A DNA stretch of 64,000 nucleotides from positions 620,001-684,000 of the forward strand of contig CAWCOL010000009.1 in assembly GCA_963797175.1 (NCBI GenBank), read 5' to 3'. The translations under genes and the position numbers were made by a program. Below, in pieces: positions 43,054 through 51,674 of this stretch. A model generated the notes under the pieces. It saw nothing but the letters and a program-made list of their open reading frames with translations, was not told the origin of the DNA and did no database searches. Each line of letters opens with the position of its first letter. Within the stretch, counting starts at the first letter, position 1. This DNA is from DATLLN01 sp963797175 (GTDB taxonomy: Bacteria > Actinomycetota > Thermoleophilia > Gaiellales > JAICJC01).

Positions 43054-45105
43054 GTGCCGAAGCGGCCACTCAGCGCATGGCTCGTGTTCGCCATCGCCCT
43101 CGCCGCCGGGGTGCTCGGGTGGGCGGCGACCCATCCCACCGGGGCACGCCGCGCGCGCACCGCGGCCGGCGCCACCGCGGGGACGCCGGTGCCGCAGCAT
43201 GACCGGCCGCGCGCCGGCACAGCCCCGGCCGGGCGCTGGACGCTCGTCGCTCGGCGCACGGCACCCCTCACCCAGCCACTGCAGGATGCGGCCGGCGCGA
43301 GCGTCCCGGACACCGGCTCCGTGCTGGTCGGCGGCCTCACCGCGGCCGACCTGTCCACCGACCGGATCATCCTCGTCACCAGCCATGGCCGTCGCCGCAT
43401 CGGCAGGCTCCCAACGGCGCGCCATGACGCGGCCGCCGTGTCCCTGGGCGGATCGGTCTACCTCTTCGGGGGCGGGGACGGCAGCCGCCAGCTGGCCGAC
43501 GTCATCCGCATCGACCCGGCCACCGGCGCCGCCGCCACCGTCGGGCGACTACCGGCGCCGAGCTCGGACCAGGCCGCGGCGGCCGTCGGCGGCACCGCGT
43601 ACGTGGTCGGGGGCTTCACCGGGACACGGTGGCTGGACACCATCGTCGCGTGGCGCCCCGGCACAGCCCCGCGGGTGGTGGCGCACCTTCCCACCGCGCT
43701 CCGCTACGCGGCCGTCACCGCCGCTGCGAACCGGCTGATCATCGCGGGCGGATCGCTTCCCAACGGCACGGCCAGCAGCGCGGTGTTCGAGTTCTCGCCG
43801 GACTCGGGTACGGTCACGCGCCTCGGCCGGCTGCCGAGGCCGACGACCCACGCTGCGGCCGCGGCAATCGACGGAGTTGCGGTCGTCATTGGAGGCAGGG
43901 GCGCCGCCATCGACAGTCCCACCAACCGGATCGTGACCGTCGATCCCGGGAGCCGGCGGGTGCGCACCGCGGGACGGCTGCCGGCAGCGCTCTCCGATGC
44001 GACGGCGGTCGTCGATCGCGGCCGCATCCTCCTCGCGGGCGGCCGGCTCGCCGCAGGCACCACCGACCAGCTGCTCGAGCTCACGCCGACACCGCGAGCG
44101 CCCACGATCAACGTCTACGCCGCAGACGGGCCGAACATGCTGACCGGCGCGGCGAGGTCGGCGCGACCACTCGTCTACGTGCCGAACTCGGGCAGCAACA
44201 CGGTGGACGAGATCGATCCGCGGACGCGACGGATCGTCCGGCAGTTCGCCGTCGGCGCCGAGCCGCAGCACGTCGTGCCGGCGTACGACCTCCGCACGCT
44301 GTACGTGACCAGCGACGTCGGGAACTCGCTGACACCGATCGACCCGCGCACCGGACGGCCGGGACGGCCGATCCCGGTCAGGGACCCCTACAACATGTAC
44401 TTCACGCCCGACGGGCGCAGGGCGATCGTCGTCGCCGAGCGACTCCACCGGCTGGACTTCCGCGACCCCCACACGTTCCGCCTCCGCCACTCGGTGCCCG
44501 TCCCCTGCGAGGGCGTCGATCACATCGACTTCTCGGCGGACGGCTCCTACCTGCTCGCCAGCTGCGAGTTCTCCGGCCAGATCCTCAAGGTGGACGTACG
44601 CCGTGAGCGGATCGTCGGGGTGCTGACGCTGCCGGACGGCGCGGGCGGGATGCCCCAGGACGTCAAGCTTGCACCCGACGGCCGCATCTTCTACGTCGCC
44701 GACATGATGGCAAACGGGCTCTGGGAGATCGACGGCGCCACGCTGCGCGTGGTCGACTTCCTGCCGACCGGAGCCGGCGTCCACGGCCTCTACCCGAGCC
44801 GTGACGGACGGTTCCTCTACGCGACGAACCGGGGCGAAGGCTCGATCTCCGTGATCAACGTCCGCACCCGCAAGGTCATCGACAAATGGTGGCTCCCGGA
44901 CGGCGGCAGCCCGGACATGGGCGGCGTCTCGGCCGACGGAAAGGTGCTCTGGCTGTCTGGCCGCTACAACGGAGCGGTCTACGCCATCAGCACCGTCACC
45001 GGCCGGCTGATCGGCACGATCAGCGTCGGCAGCGGGCCACACGGGCTTTGCGTGTGGCCACAACCCGGGCGCTACTCGCTGGGCCACACGGGCATCCTGC
45101 GTTGA
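43054..45105 (+). CDS. Secreted double beta-propeller protein (Kelch-like plus YVTN/NHL-like)
   Basis: 683 residues, GTG start with GATGCT six bases upstream. An N-terminal hydrophobic segment (SAWLVFAIALAAGVLGWAA) acts as signal or anchor. Residues about 95-340 contain five to six Kelch-like units (RHDAAAVSLGGSVYLFGGGD, AAAAVGGTAYVVGGFTG and so on). Residues about 365-680 contain YVTN/NHL-like units (RPLVYVPNSGSNTVDEIDP, FLYATNRGEGSISVINV). No catalytic site is seen. Divergent from the ABC/two-component operon and sharing its regulator boxes, so co-regulation is likely. A role as extracellular sensor or binding partner is inferred. Confidence 0.8.
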   Translation: MPKRPLSAWLVFAIALAAGVLGWAATHPTGARRARTAAGATAGTPVPQHDRPRAGTAPAGRWTLVARRTAPLTQPLQDAAGASVPDTGSVLVGGLTAADLSTDRIILVTSHGRRRIGRLPTARHDAAAVSLGGSVYLFGGGDGSRQLADVIRIDPATGAAATVGRLPAPSSDQAAAAVGGTAYVVGGFTGTRWLDTIVAWRPGTAPRVVAHLPTALRYAAVTAAANRLIIAGGSLPNGTASSAVFEFSPDSGTVTRLGRLPRPTTHAAAAAIDGVAVVIGGRGAAIDSPTNRIVTVDPGSRRVRTAGRLPAALSDATAVVDRGRILLAGGRLAAGTTDQLLELTPTPRAPTINVYAADGPNMLTGAARSARPLVYVPNSGSNTVDEIDPRTRRIVRQFAVGAEPQHVVPAYDLRTLYVTSDVGNSLTPIDPRTGRPGRPIPVRDPYNMYFTPDGRRAIVVAERLHRLDFRDPHTFRLRHSVPVPCEGVDHIDFSADGSYLLASCEFSGQILKVDVRRERIVGVLTLPDGAGGMPQDVKLAPDGRIFYVADMMANGLWEIDGATLRVVDFLPTGAGVHGLYPSRDGRFLYATNRGEGSISVINVRTRKVIDKWWLPDGGSPDMGGVSADGKVLWLSGRYNGAVYAISTVTGRLIGTISVGSGPHGLCVWPQPGRYSLGHTGILR

Positions 45106-45106
45106 T

Positions 45107-45124
45107 CCGCACGTGCGCGTGCGG
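45107..45124 (+). terminator. Terminator-like hairpin after the propeller gene
   Basis: CCGCACG (45107-45113), loop TGCG, CGTGCGG (45118-45124): a perfect 7-bp GC stem starting two bases after the stop codon. No U-tract is present. Confidence 0.5.
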
Positions 45125-45219
45125 TCCCGGTTTCCAGCTCTCCTCGCGGACCGCTGGCCGCGCTCGCGGTCGCCGCCGTGCCGCTCGGTCGACGGGACAC
45201 CCGTCACGCAGTCGTCGCG

Positions 45220-45283
45220 TTGACTCGAAGCGGATCGGCCGATATGCTCCGAATGAACTCGATCGTCTGATTGTCAGACAATC
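45220..45283 (+). promoter_or_regulatory. Promoter and FadR/GntR operator of the oxoacid dehydrogenase operon
   Basis: TTGACT at 45220-45225 and TATGCT at 45243-45248 have a 17-bp spacer. Downstream, GATTGTCAGACAATC (45269-45283) is a perfect 15-bp palindrome around one central A, with core TTGTCAGACAA matching the FadR-family pattern TNGTNNNACNA. It lies between the predicted transcription start and the gene, where a bound repressor would block elongation. Confidence 0.75.
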
Positions 45284-45285
45284 TC

Positions 45286-46008
45286 GTGCATCGACAGTCT
45301 TCCCCGCCCCTTCACGCCGAACCGATCGACCGCCGTCGCACCTCGGACGTGGTGGCGGACCGGCTGCTCGAGATGATCACGAGCCAGACGCTGGTGGCCG
45401 GGGATCCGTTCCCGGTCGAGCGCGAGATCGCCGCCGCCTACTCGGTCGGGCGCTCGACGGTGCGTGAGGCCTTGCGGATCCTCGAGTCCCAGGGCGTCAT
45501 CACCGCGACCGCCGGTGGCTCGTTCACGGTGGCCGGGGCGGCACAACCACTGCACCGCTCGCTGCGCCTGGTGATGGCGCTGGACGCGCAGCCAAGCGTC
45601 GCCGATCTGTTCGAGCTGCGTCGGATCCTGGACTGCGCGGCTGCCGAGCTGGCGGCACACCGCCGCCAACCACGCGACCTCGAGCAGATGCAGGCCGCCC
45701 TCGACGCGATGGTCTCGGCGCTCGGGGACGACGACGCCCAACACTTCATCGACTCCGATCTGCGCTTCCACATCGCGATGGCCGACGCAACCGGCAACAG
45801 CCTGGTCAGCCACACCCTGGACGCCATCCGCGACGTGCTCCGCGACGCGCTGCTCGAGATCTTCAGGATCCCCGACAGCGCCGGACGCGCCGTCGAGGAG
45901 CACCGCGCCATCCTGAATGCGATCCAGGCCGGCGACGGCGCCGAGGCACGCACCGCCGCCCGCATCCATCTCGACCGCGTGGAGGCCGACGTCCATGGAC
46001 ATGAGTGA
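45286..46008 (+). CDS. FadR-subfamily GntR transcriptional regulator
   Basis: 240 residues from a GTG at 45286. A TTG at 45271 would lie inside the operator and is less likely. N-terminal winged helix: PFPVEREIAAAYSVGRSTVR, EALRILESQGVITATAGGS. C-terminal FCD domain (all helical): DLFELRRILDCAAAELAAHR, DLRFHIAMADATGNSLVSHT and VEEHRAILNAIQAGD, with the Asp/His residues (D-x-x-FH, ... H) that bind a metal in FCD proteins. The palindrome just upstream fits its family operator. It leads the E1alpha-E1beta-E2 operon and its stop lies inside the E1alpha coding start, so it probably senses a metabolite of that pathway. Confidence 0.88.
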   Translation: MHRQSSPPLHAEPIDRRRTSDVVADRLLEMITSQTLVAGDPFPVEREIAAAYSVGRSTVREALRILESQGVITATAGGSFTVAGAAQPLHRSLRLVMALDAQPSVADLFELRRILDCAAAELAAHRRQPRDLEQMQAALDAMVSALGDDDAQHFIDSDLRFHIAMADATGNSLVSHTLDAIRDVLRDALLEIFRIPDSAGRAVEEHRAILNAIQAGDGAEARTAARIHLDRVEADVHGHE

Positions 46009-46996
46009 CAAGACCGCGATCCTGCCGGTGGTCGGGGCCGGGCTCGACCCGTGGCTGCAGCGATACCGCGAGATGGTCACGATCCGCCTGTTCGAGGAAC
46101 GGGTGAACGAGCTGTACCGCAGCGGCAAGATGCCCGGACTGGCCCATCTGTACATCGGCGAGGAGGCGGTCGCCGTCGGCGTCTGCTCCGGCCTGAGGCA
46201 GGACGACCTGATCACCTCGACCCACCGCGGCCACGGGCACTGCCTTGCGAAGGGCGCTGATATCGGCCGGATGTTCGCCGAGCTGCTGGGAAAGGAGGCG
46301 GGCTACTGCCGCGGGAAGGGCGGCTCGATGCACATTGCCGACCACGCCAACGGCAACCTGGGCGCCAATGCCATCGTCGGCGGCTCAACAGGGATCGCGA
46401 CCGGCGCCGCGTTCTCCGCCAAGCAGCGCGGCAGTGGCCAGGTGGCCGCCTGCTTCTTCGGGGACGGCGCGCTCGGCCAGGGGCTGCTCTACGAGGTCAT
46501 GAACATGGCGTCGCTGTGGACGCTGCCCGTGATCTACGTCTGCGAGAACAACCTCTACAACGAGTACACCCACTACCTCGAGGCAACCGCCGGTGAGGTG
46601 CTGGCGCGCCCGCGGGCCTTCGGCATCGAGGCCGTCGAGGTGGACGGGCAGGATGTGCGCGCCGTGCGAGGGGCCACCGACCGGCTGGTGCAGCGGGCGC
46701 GCGACGGAGGCGGGCCCGCCTTCCTGCTCTGCCACACCTACCGCTATCACGGCCACCACGTCGGCGACGTCGATCGCGGCTACTACCGCTCGGCCGCGGA
46801 GGAGCAGGAGTGGCGCGGGACGCGCGACCCGATAGCGCTCCTCGGCGCCTGGCTGACCGACCAGGGCAGCGCCGGCGACGCCGAGCTGCAACGGCACGTC
46901 GATGACGTGCGGCGGCTGGTCGACGAGGGACTCGCATTCGCGCTGGAGGCACCCTTCCCCGACGCTACCGAGGTGGACCGGCATGTCTTCGCCTGA
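45995..46996 (+). CDS. 2-oxoacid/acetoin dehydrogenase E1 component, alpha subunit
   Basis: 333 residues from the ATG at 45995, chosen because GGAGG lies nine bases upstream; an ATG at 46001 is possible. Thiamine diphosphate motif: GDGALGQGLLYEVMNMASLW ending in CENN, the GDG-x-NN signature. LAHLYIGEEAVAVGVCSGL, ITSTHRGHGHCLAKG and YCRGKGGSMHIAD are strongly typical of acetoin or pyruvate dehydrogenase E1alpha (the RGHG/KGGSMH loops). Substrate: acetoin and branched oxoacids are both possible; the KGGSMHIAD style favours AcoA-like enzymes. With E1beta it transfers the acyl group to E2 lipoyl. Confidence 0.88.
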   Translation: MDMSDKTAILPVVGAGLDPWLQRYREMVTIRLFEERVNELYRSGKMPGLAHLYIGEEAVAVGVCSGLRQDDLITSTHRGHGHCLAKGADIGRMFAELLGKEAGYCRGKGGSMHIADHANGNLGANAIVGGSTGIATGAAFSAKQRGSGQVAACFFGDGALGQGLLYEVMNMASLWTLPVIYVCENNLYNEYTHYLEATAGEVLARPRAFGIEAVEVDGQDVRAVRGATDRLVQRARDGGGPAFLLCHTYRYHGHHVGDVDRGYYRSAAEEQEWRGTRDPIALLGAWLTDQGSAGDAELQRHVDDVRRLVDEGLAFALEAPFPDATEVDRHVFA

Positions 46997-48014
46997 CACC
47001 GCCGCCGCCCGCGAGCTCACGTTCGGCAAGGCGATCAACGAGGCGCTGGCCGAGGAGCTCCGGCGCGACCAGCGGGTGTTCGTGATCGGCGAGGACGTGG
47101 CCGAGGCGGGAACGCCGTTCAAGGTGCTGTCCGGCCTGGTCGACGAGTTCGGCACCGACCGCGTGATCGACTCGCCGATCTCGGAGGCCGGCATCACCGG
47201 CCTGTGTGTGGGCGCAGCCATGACCGGCATGCGGCCGGTCGTCGACATCATGTTCGGCGACTTCCTGACGCTGGTGATGGACCAGCTCGTCAACCAGGCC
47301 GCCAAGGCGCACTACATGTCCGGTGGCAGCCTGACCGTGCCCCTCGTGCTGCGCACCACGCTCGGTGCGACGCGCCGCTCGGCCGCCCAGCACAGTCAGA
47401 GCCTCCAGGCGTGGGTCAGCCACATCCCCGGACTGAAGGTCGCCATCCCCTCCACCCCGGCCGACGCCAAGGGCCTGCTCAAAACCGCGATCCGCGATGA
47501 CAACCCGGTCGTGTTCATCGAGGACAAGCTGCACTACCCGCTGGTGGGCGAAGTGCCCGAGGGCGACCACACGGTCCCGTTCGGCGTTGCCAGCATCAAG
47601 CACACGGGTGACGACGTCACGATCGTGGCGACGAGCTCGATGGTGCAGGCGTCACTGGCGGCCGCCGAACTGCTCGCGGTGGAGGGCATCTCGGCCGAGG
47701 TGATCGACCCCCGCACCACCAGCCCGCTCGACCACGAGACGATCATCCGCTCGGTCGAGAAGACGGGCCGAAGCGTGGTCGTCGACGAGGGCCACCGCAG
47801 CTACGGCGTCACCGCCGAGCTCGCCGCGATGATCGCGGAAGAGGCCTTCTATCACCTCGATGCGCCCGTGCGGAGGCTGGGCGCGCGTGACGTGCCGGTC
47901 CCGTTCTCGCCGCCGCTGGAGGATGTGACCGTGCCCACGCCCGAGACGATCGCGGCGACCGTTCGCGAGCTGGTTGCCCAGAGCCCCGCGGCCGCCGCGG
48001 GACCGGGAGCGTAG
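46983..48014 (+). CDS. 2-oxoacid/acetoin dehydrogenase E1 component, beta subunit
   Basis: 343 residues from the ATG at 46983, overlapping the alpha stop. TFGKAINEALAEELRRDQRV, FVIGEDVAEAGTPFKVLSGL and SPISEAGITGLCVGAAMTGM (thiamine-binding Glu) are the conserved transketolase-like core. The C-terminal domain includes SVVVDEGHRSYGVTAELAAM and DVPVPFSPPLEDVTVPT, as in acetoin and pyruvate E1beta. It pairs with the alpha subunit in a heterotetramer. Confidence 0.9.
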   Translation: MSSPDTAAARELTFGKAINEALAEELRRDQRVFVIGEDVAEAGTPFKVLSGLVDEFGTDRVIDSPISEAGITGLCVGAAMTGMRPVVDIMFGDFLTLVMDQLVNQAAKAHYMSGGSLTVPLVLRTTLGATRRSAAQHSQSLQAWVSHIPGLKVAIPSTPADAKGLLKTAIRDDNPVVFIEDKLHYPLVGEVPEGDHTVPFGVASIKHTGDDVTIVATSSMVQASLAAAELLAVEGISAEVIDPRTTSPLDHETIIRSVEKTGRSVVVDEGHRSYGVTAELAAMIAEEAFYHLDAPVRRLGARDVPVPFSPPLEDVTVPTPETIAATVRELVAQSPAAAAGPGA

Positions 48015-48019
48015 GCGCG

Positions 48020-49178
48020 ATGCCCGCCGAGGTGATCATGCCCGCCCTGGGCATGGCCCAGGACTCCGGCACCGTCTTGCGGTGGCTGACGCGCGGAAGG
48101 CGATCACGTGTCGGCCGGCGAAGCGCTGCTCGAGGTCGAGACCGACAAGGCGACCGTCGAGCTGGAGTCGCCGATCGACGGGACCCTCTCAAGCGTGCGT
48201 GCAGGCGAGGGCGACCAGGTGCCGGTCGGCGAGGTGATCGCGGTGGTGCTCGCAGCCGGTGAGCGGCCGGCCGAGCCCGACAGGCCACGGCAGCCCGCTC
48301 CCGAGCAGGCATCCGCACCGGCGCCGCATGCCGCTCCCCTCGCCGCCTCGCCACCGCGCCACTCGCGCCTGGCCTCGCCGAAGGCACGGCGGATCGCGGC
48401 CGAGCATGCGATCGACCTCGACCAGATCCGCGGCTCCGGCCCGGGCGGCGCGATCATCGCCGCCGACGTCGTCCGTCGACGGACATCCCCTCCCGCAGCG
48501 GCGCCGGCGACGGTTGGCGGCCCCTGGCGGATCATGGCCGAGCGGACGACCGCCGCCTGGCAGCAGGTGCCCCACTTCTTCCTGCACCGCCAGCTGGACG
48601 CCTCCGGGCTCGAGCGCTGGCGCGCCGCCGCGATCACCTCGACCGACGCTCCGCGCGTCAGCCACACCGACCTGCTGGTGCGCCTGGTGGCCGAGGCGCT
48701 TCGCCGTCACCCTCACGTCAACGCCACCTGTCAGAACGGCGCCCCCCAGGTGGAGCCGCGCATCAACGTGGGCATCGCGGTAGCCACCGAACAGGCGCTG
48801 GTGGTGCCGGTCGTGCACGACGCGGCCGACCGGACGCTCGAGCAGATCGTCAGCCGCCGGCATCGAGCTCGTCGCTGCGGCCCGCGAGGGACGGCTGCGG
48901 CCGGCGGACATCGAAGGCGGCACCTTCACCATCTCGAACCTGGGGATGTTCGGCGTCGACTCGTTCGACGCGATCGTGAACGCGCCGCAGGCGGCGATCC
49001 TGGCGGTCGGCCGGATCGCCGACCGCGTGGTCGCGCTTGACGGCGTGGCGGTCGTGCGCCCCACGATGCAGATCTCGCTCAGCTTCGACCACCGGGTGGT
49101 GGACGGAGCGATGCGGCGCCGAGTTCCTGGAGAACCCTGGCCGGGCTGATCGAGGAGCCGCTGGGGCTGCTTCGCTGA
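48020..49178 (+). pseudogene. E2 dihydrolipoamide acyltransferase gene with four +1 frameshifts
   Basis: Start ATG 48020, five bases after E1beta. Conserved E2 protein continues through frames: lipoyl domain MPALGMAQDSGTVLRW, then after one extra base near 48095 EGDHVSAGEALLEVETDKA (lipoyl-Lys), PSBD SPKARRIAAEHAIDLDQIRG, and catalytic domain. Another extra base near 48856 restores GIELVAAAREGRLRPADIEG. A third near 49114 follows FDHRVVDGAM (catalytic His), and a fourth near 49133 leads to TLAGLIEEPLGLLR and the stop at 49176-49178. Without the shifts it is a normal E2 of about 385 residues. Either decayed or sequence error; the rest of the operon is intact. Confidence 0.8.
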
Positions 49179-49190
49179 GCGGCGCTCAGC
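49174..49190. terminator. Short hairpin between convergent E2 and livF ends
   Basis: GCTGAGC (49174-49180), loop GGC, GCTCAGC (49184-49190). It overlaps both stop codons and could end transcription from either side. Confidence 0.4.
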
Positions 49191-49922
49191 CGGCGGCCGC
49201 GGGAGGTGCCACGCGCCCGCCCAGGTAGAGCTCGGCCATCTTGGGATCGGCCAGCAGTTCGGCGCCCGGCGCCTCGAGCACCACCGTGCCCGAATCCATC
49301 ACCGCTCCCGTATGCGCGATGCCAAGGCCGGCCCGGGCGTTCTGCTCGACCAGCAGGATCGTGTGGACCGCTCCCGGTTGAGCCCGAGTGATCGTCTCGA
49401 ACACCGCGCCGCCGGGCCTTCGGATCGAGCCCGGTCGAGGGCTCGTCGAGCAGGATCAGCCTCGGCTCCAGCATCAGTGCGCGGGCAATCTCGACGATCT
49501 TCTGCTGGCCGCCCGAGAGCGAGCCCGCCCGCTCGTCGGCGCGCTCGCGCACGGACGGAAACTGCTCGGCCACCGCGTCCGCGCGGCGGCGCACCTCGGC
49601 CCGGTCGCGGATGATGTAGGCGCCCATCAGCACGTTCTCCCACACGGTCATGCTCGGGAACAGGCTGCGCTCCTGCGGCACGTGCACGACGCCCTGCGCG
49701 AAGGATCGCCGACGGCGCCGAGCCGCCGATCTCGACTCCGTCCAGCGTGATCGAGCCGGCGCGCGGGCGAAGCAGGCCGCTGACCGTGCTCAGCACCGTC
49801 GACTTGCCGGCGCCGTTGGGGCCGACCACGCAGGTGATCGTCTCCGGCTCGAGCGTCAGATCGACGCCGCGCAGGATGTCGGCCGCTCCGTATCCGGCCC
49901 AGACACCCGACAGCGTCAGCAC
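49186..49922 (-). pseudogene. livF: Branched-chain-type ABC ATPase (LivF-like), two +1 frameshifts
   Basis: GTG start at 49922, four bases after livG. The first frame gives the Walker A (VVGPNGAGKSTVL) up to GGSAPSAI. An extra base near 49700 moves to the frame with GVVHVPQERSLFPSMTVWEN, signature LSGGQQKIVEIARAL and Walker B LILLDEPSTGLD. A second extra base near 49410 leads to VFETITRAQPGAVHTILLVE (switch region) and LLADPKMAELYLGG. The joined protein would be about 245 residues, a normal LivF. As with E2, a sequencing artefact is a serious alternative. Confidence 0.8.
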
Positions 49923-49926
49923 CGGT

Positions 49927-50658
49927 TCACGTCCCCAGATAGGCGTCGAGGACCGTGGGGTCGCTCTGCACGGCGGCGGGCGCTCCCTCGGCGATCTTCG
50001 CGCCGTGGTCGAGCACGATCACCGGGTTGCACAGCCGCATCACCACATGCATGTCGTGTTCGACGACCAGGAACGTCAGCCCCTGCTCGTTCAGCTCGCG
50101 GATGTGGCGCTCCATGATCTCGATCATGACCGGGTTCACGCCCGAGGTGGGCTCGTCCAGCAGGATGATGCGCGGCCGCCCCATCAGCACGGTCGCGAAC
50201 TCGAGCAGCTTGCGTTGGCCGAACGAGAGCGTGCCGGCGGGGGCGTCGGCGAGCCGGGTCAGGCCGAAGTCGTCCAGCACCTCCAGCGCGCGGCTGCGGT
50301 CGGACGGCCGCACTCGCGAGCGAAGCAGCGAGCCCCACGGCTGCAGGATGGCGGCGGCCATGTTCTCGATCACGGTCAGATTCGAGAAGACCCGGGCCTG
50401 CTGGAACGTGCGGCACAGGCCCATTCGGTAGAGCGCGGCCGGATGGGGCCGTCTGATGGAACGGCCGGCAAACGCGATCGAGCCGCCGTCCGCTGACAGG
50501 TAGCCGGTGATCAGGTTGAACAGGGTGGTCTTGCCCGAGCCGTTGGGGCCGATCAGCGCAGTGATGGTGCCCTCGGCCACCGAGATCGAGCAGGAGTCAA
50601 GCGCAGCGATCCCGCCGAAGCGCTTGGTCAGCCCCTCGCCCTCGAGCAGCGCCGTCAC
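49927..50658 (-). CDS. livG: Branched-chain-type ABC importer ATP-binding protein
   Basis: 243 residues. GTG start overlaps the livM stop (GTGA). Walker A GPNGSGKTTLF, LivG-like signature LSFGQRKLLEFATVL, Walker B IILLDEPTSGVNP, switch His in VVEHDMHVVM. CRTFQQARVFSNLTVIENM is the typical LivG Q-loop. It pairs with LivF to power uptake. Confidence 0.9.
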   Translation of the reverse strand: MTALLEGEGLTKRFGGIAALDSCSISVAEGTITALIGPNGSGKTTLFNLITGYLSADGGSIAFAGRSIRRPHPAALYRMGLCRTFQQARVFSNLTVIENMAAAILQPWGSLLRSRVRPSDRSRALEVLDDFGLTRLADAPAGTLSFGQRKLLEFATVLMGRPRIILLDEPTSGVNPVMIEIMERHIRELNEQGLTFLVVEHDMHVVMRLCNPVIVLDHGAKIAEGAPAAVQSDPTVLDAYLGT

Positions 50659-51674
50659 GTCGGCACCCCGCTCGTGCGTGGCTTCGAATCTCCGTCGCCG
50701 GCCGGCCGGCCGAACGGGTTGTGGCTCACCGCCAGGTCGCGCACCGACGGGATGATGCCGCGCGGCATCAGCAGCATGATCACCAGGAACACCGCCGAGT
50801 ACCCGACCAGGTAGAGCTGGCTGGCTCCCTGGCTGTAGGCCAGGTACTGCTGGGCCGGCACCAGGATCAGGGCGCCCAGCATCGGCCCCCAGATGGTGCC
50901 GCGGCCGCCCAGGAAGGCCATCAGCACCGCGCCGATCGTGACCAGCGGATCGACGGCGAACTGGGGGTAGATGAAGCCCTCGTAGTAGGCCCAGATCGCG
51001 CCCGGCATCGCGAACAGCCCGGCGCTGACACAGAACGCGATCACCTTGGCGTAGGTGACGCGGATGCCAAGGCCATGCGCCCGGTCCTCGTCGTCGCGGA
51101 TCGCGAACAGCATCAGGCCGAGCTTTCCGGTGGAGACGATCCAGCAGATCAGCACGGAGCCCAGGAACACCGCCAGCATCCCGTAGTAGAACGGCCGCTC
51201 GTACGTTGCCACCGGAAATGGTGGGATCGCCATCGACATGCCCTGCGCGCCGTTGGTGATCGAACGCAGGTTGAACGCGAGCAGCTGCACGATGAACAGC
51301 AGCGAGATCGTCACGATTGCGAAGGTGGCGCCGCGCACGCGCAGGAAGACGACCGCGACCGGTATCGCGGCCACCGCCACCCCCAGCCCGATCAGCGGCA
51401 CCACGGCGAACGGCCGGTAGCCGCCGCCGATGCCGATGTGGCTGAACAGGATCGCCTCGGCGTAGGCGCCGACGCCGAAGAAGGCGGCGTGGCCGAGCGA
51501 CAGGTATCCCGAGAACCCGCCGAGCAGATTCCAGGATGTTGCCAATGCGGCATACATGACGGTGAAGATGGCGATGGTCATCAGATACGGCGCGGTGACC
51601 ACGAGCGGGAAGGCGAGCCCGGCCGCCGCGACGGCCCCGCCTCGTGCCAGGCCGGCAGGGGTGACGCGGGTCAC
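50655..51674 (-). CDS. livM: Branched-chain-type ABC importer permease (LivM)
   Basis: 339 residues; GTG at 51674 overlaps the livH stop (GTGA). Around ten helices. LivM hallmarks: SWNLLGGFSGYLSLGHAAFF, RGATFAIVTISLLFIVQLLA and AIRDDEDRAHGLGIRVTYAK (the EAA-like coupling loop), then FLGGRGTIWGPMLGALILVP. A charged tail follows the last helix. Confidence 0.9.
   Translation of the reverse strand: MTRVTPAGLARGGAVAAAGLAFPLVVTAPYLMTIAIFTVMYAALATSWNLLGGFSGYLSLGHAAFFGVGAYAEAILFSHIGIGGGYRPFAVVPLIGLGVAVAAIPVAVVFLRVRGATFAIVTISLLFIVQLLAFNLRSITNGAQGMSMAIPPFPVATYERPFYYGMLAVFLGSVLICWIVSTGKLGLMLFAIRDDEDRAHGLGIRVTYAKVIAFCVSAGLFAMPGAIWAYYEGFIYPQFAVDPLVTIGAVLMAFLGGRGTIWGPMLGALILVPAQQYLAYSQGASQLYLVGYSAVFLVIMLLMPRGIIPSVRDLAVSHNPFGRPAGDGDSKPRTSGVPT

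Noticed and set aside
45271..45286. TTG at 45271 as start of the FadR-type regulator
   Set aside because: It lies inside a perfect operator palindrome and lacks a Shine-Dalgarno; the GTG at 45286 fits better.
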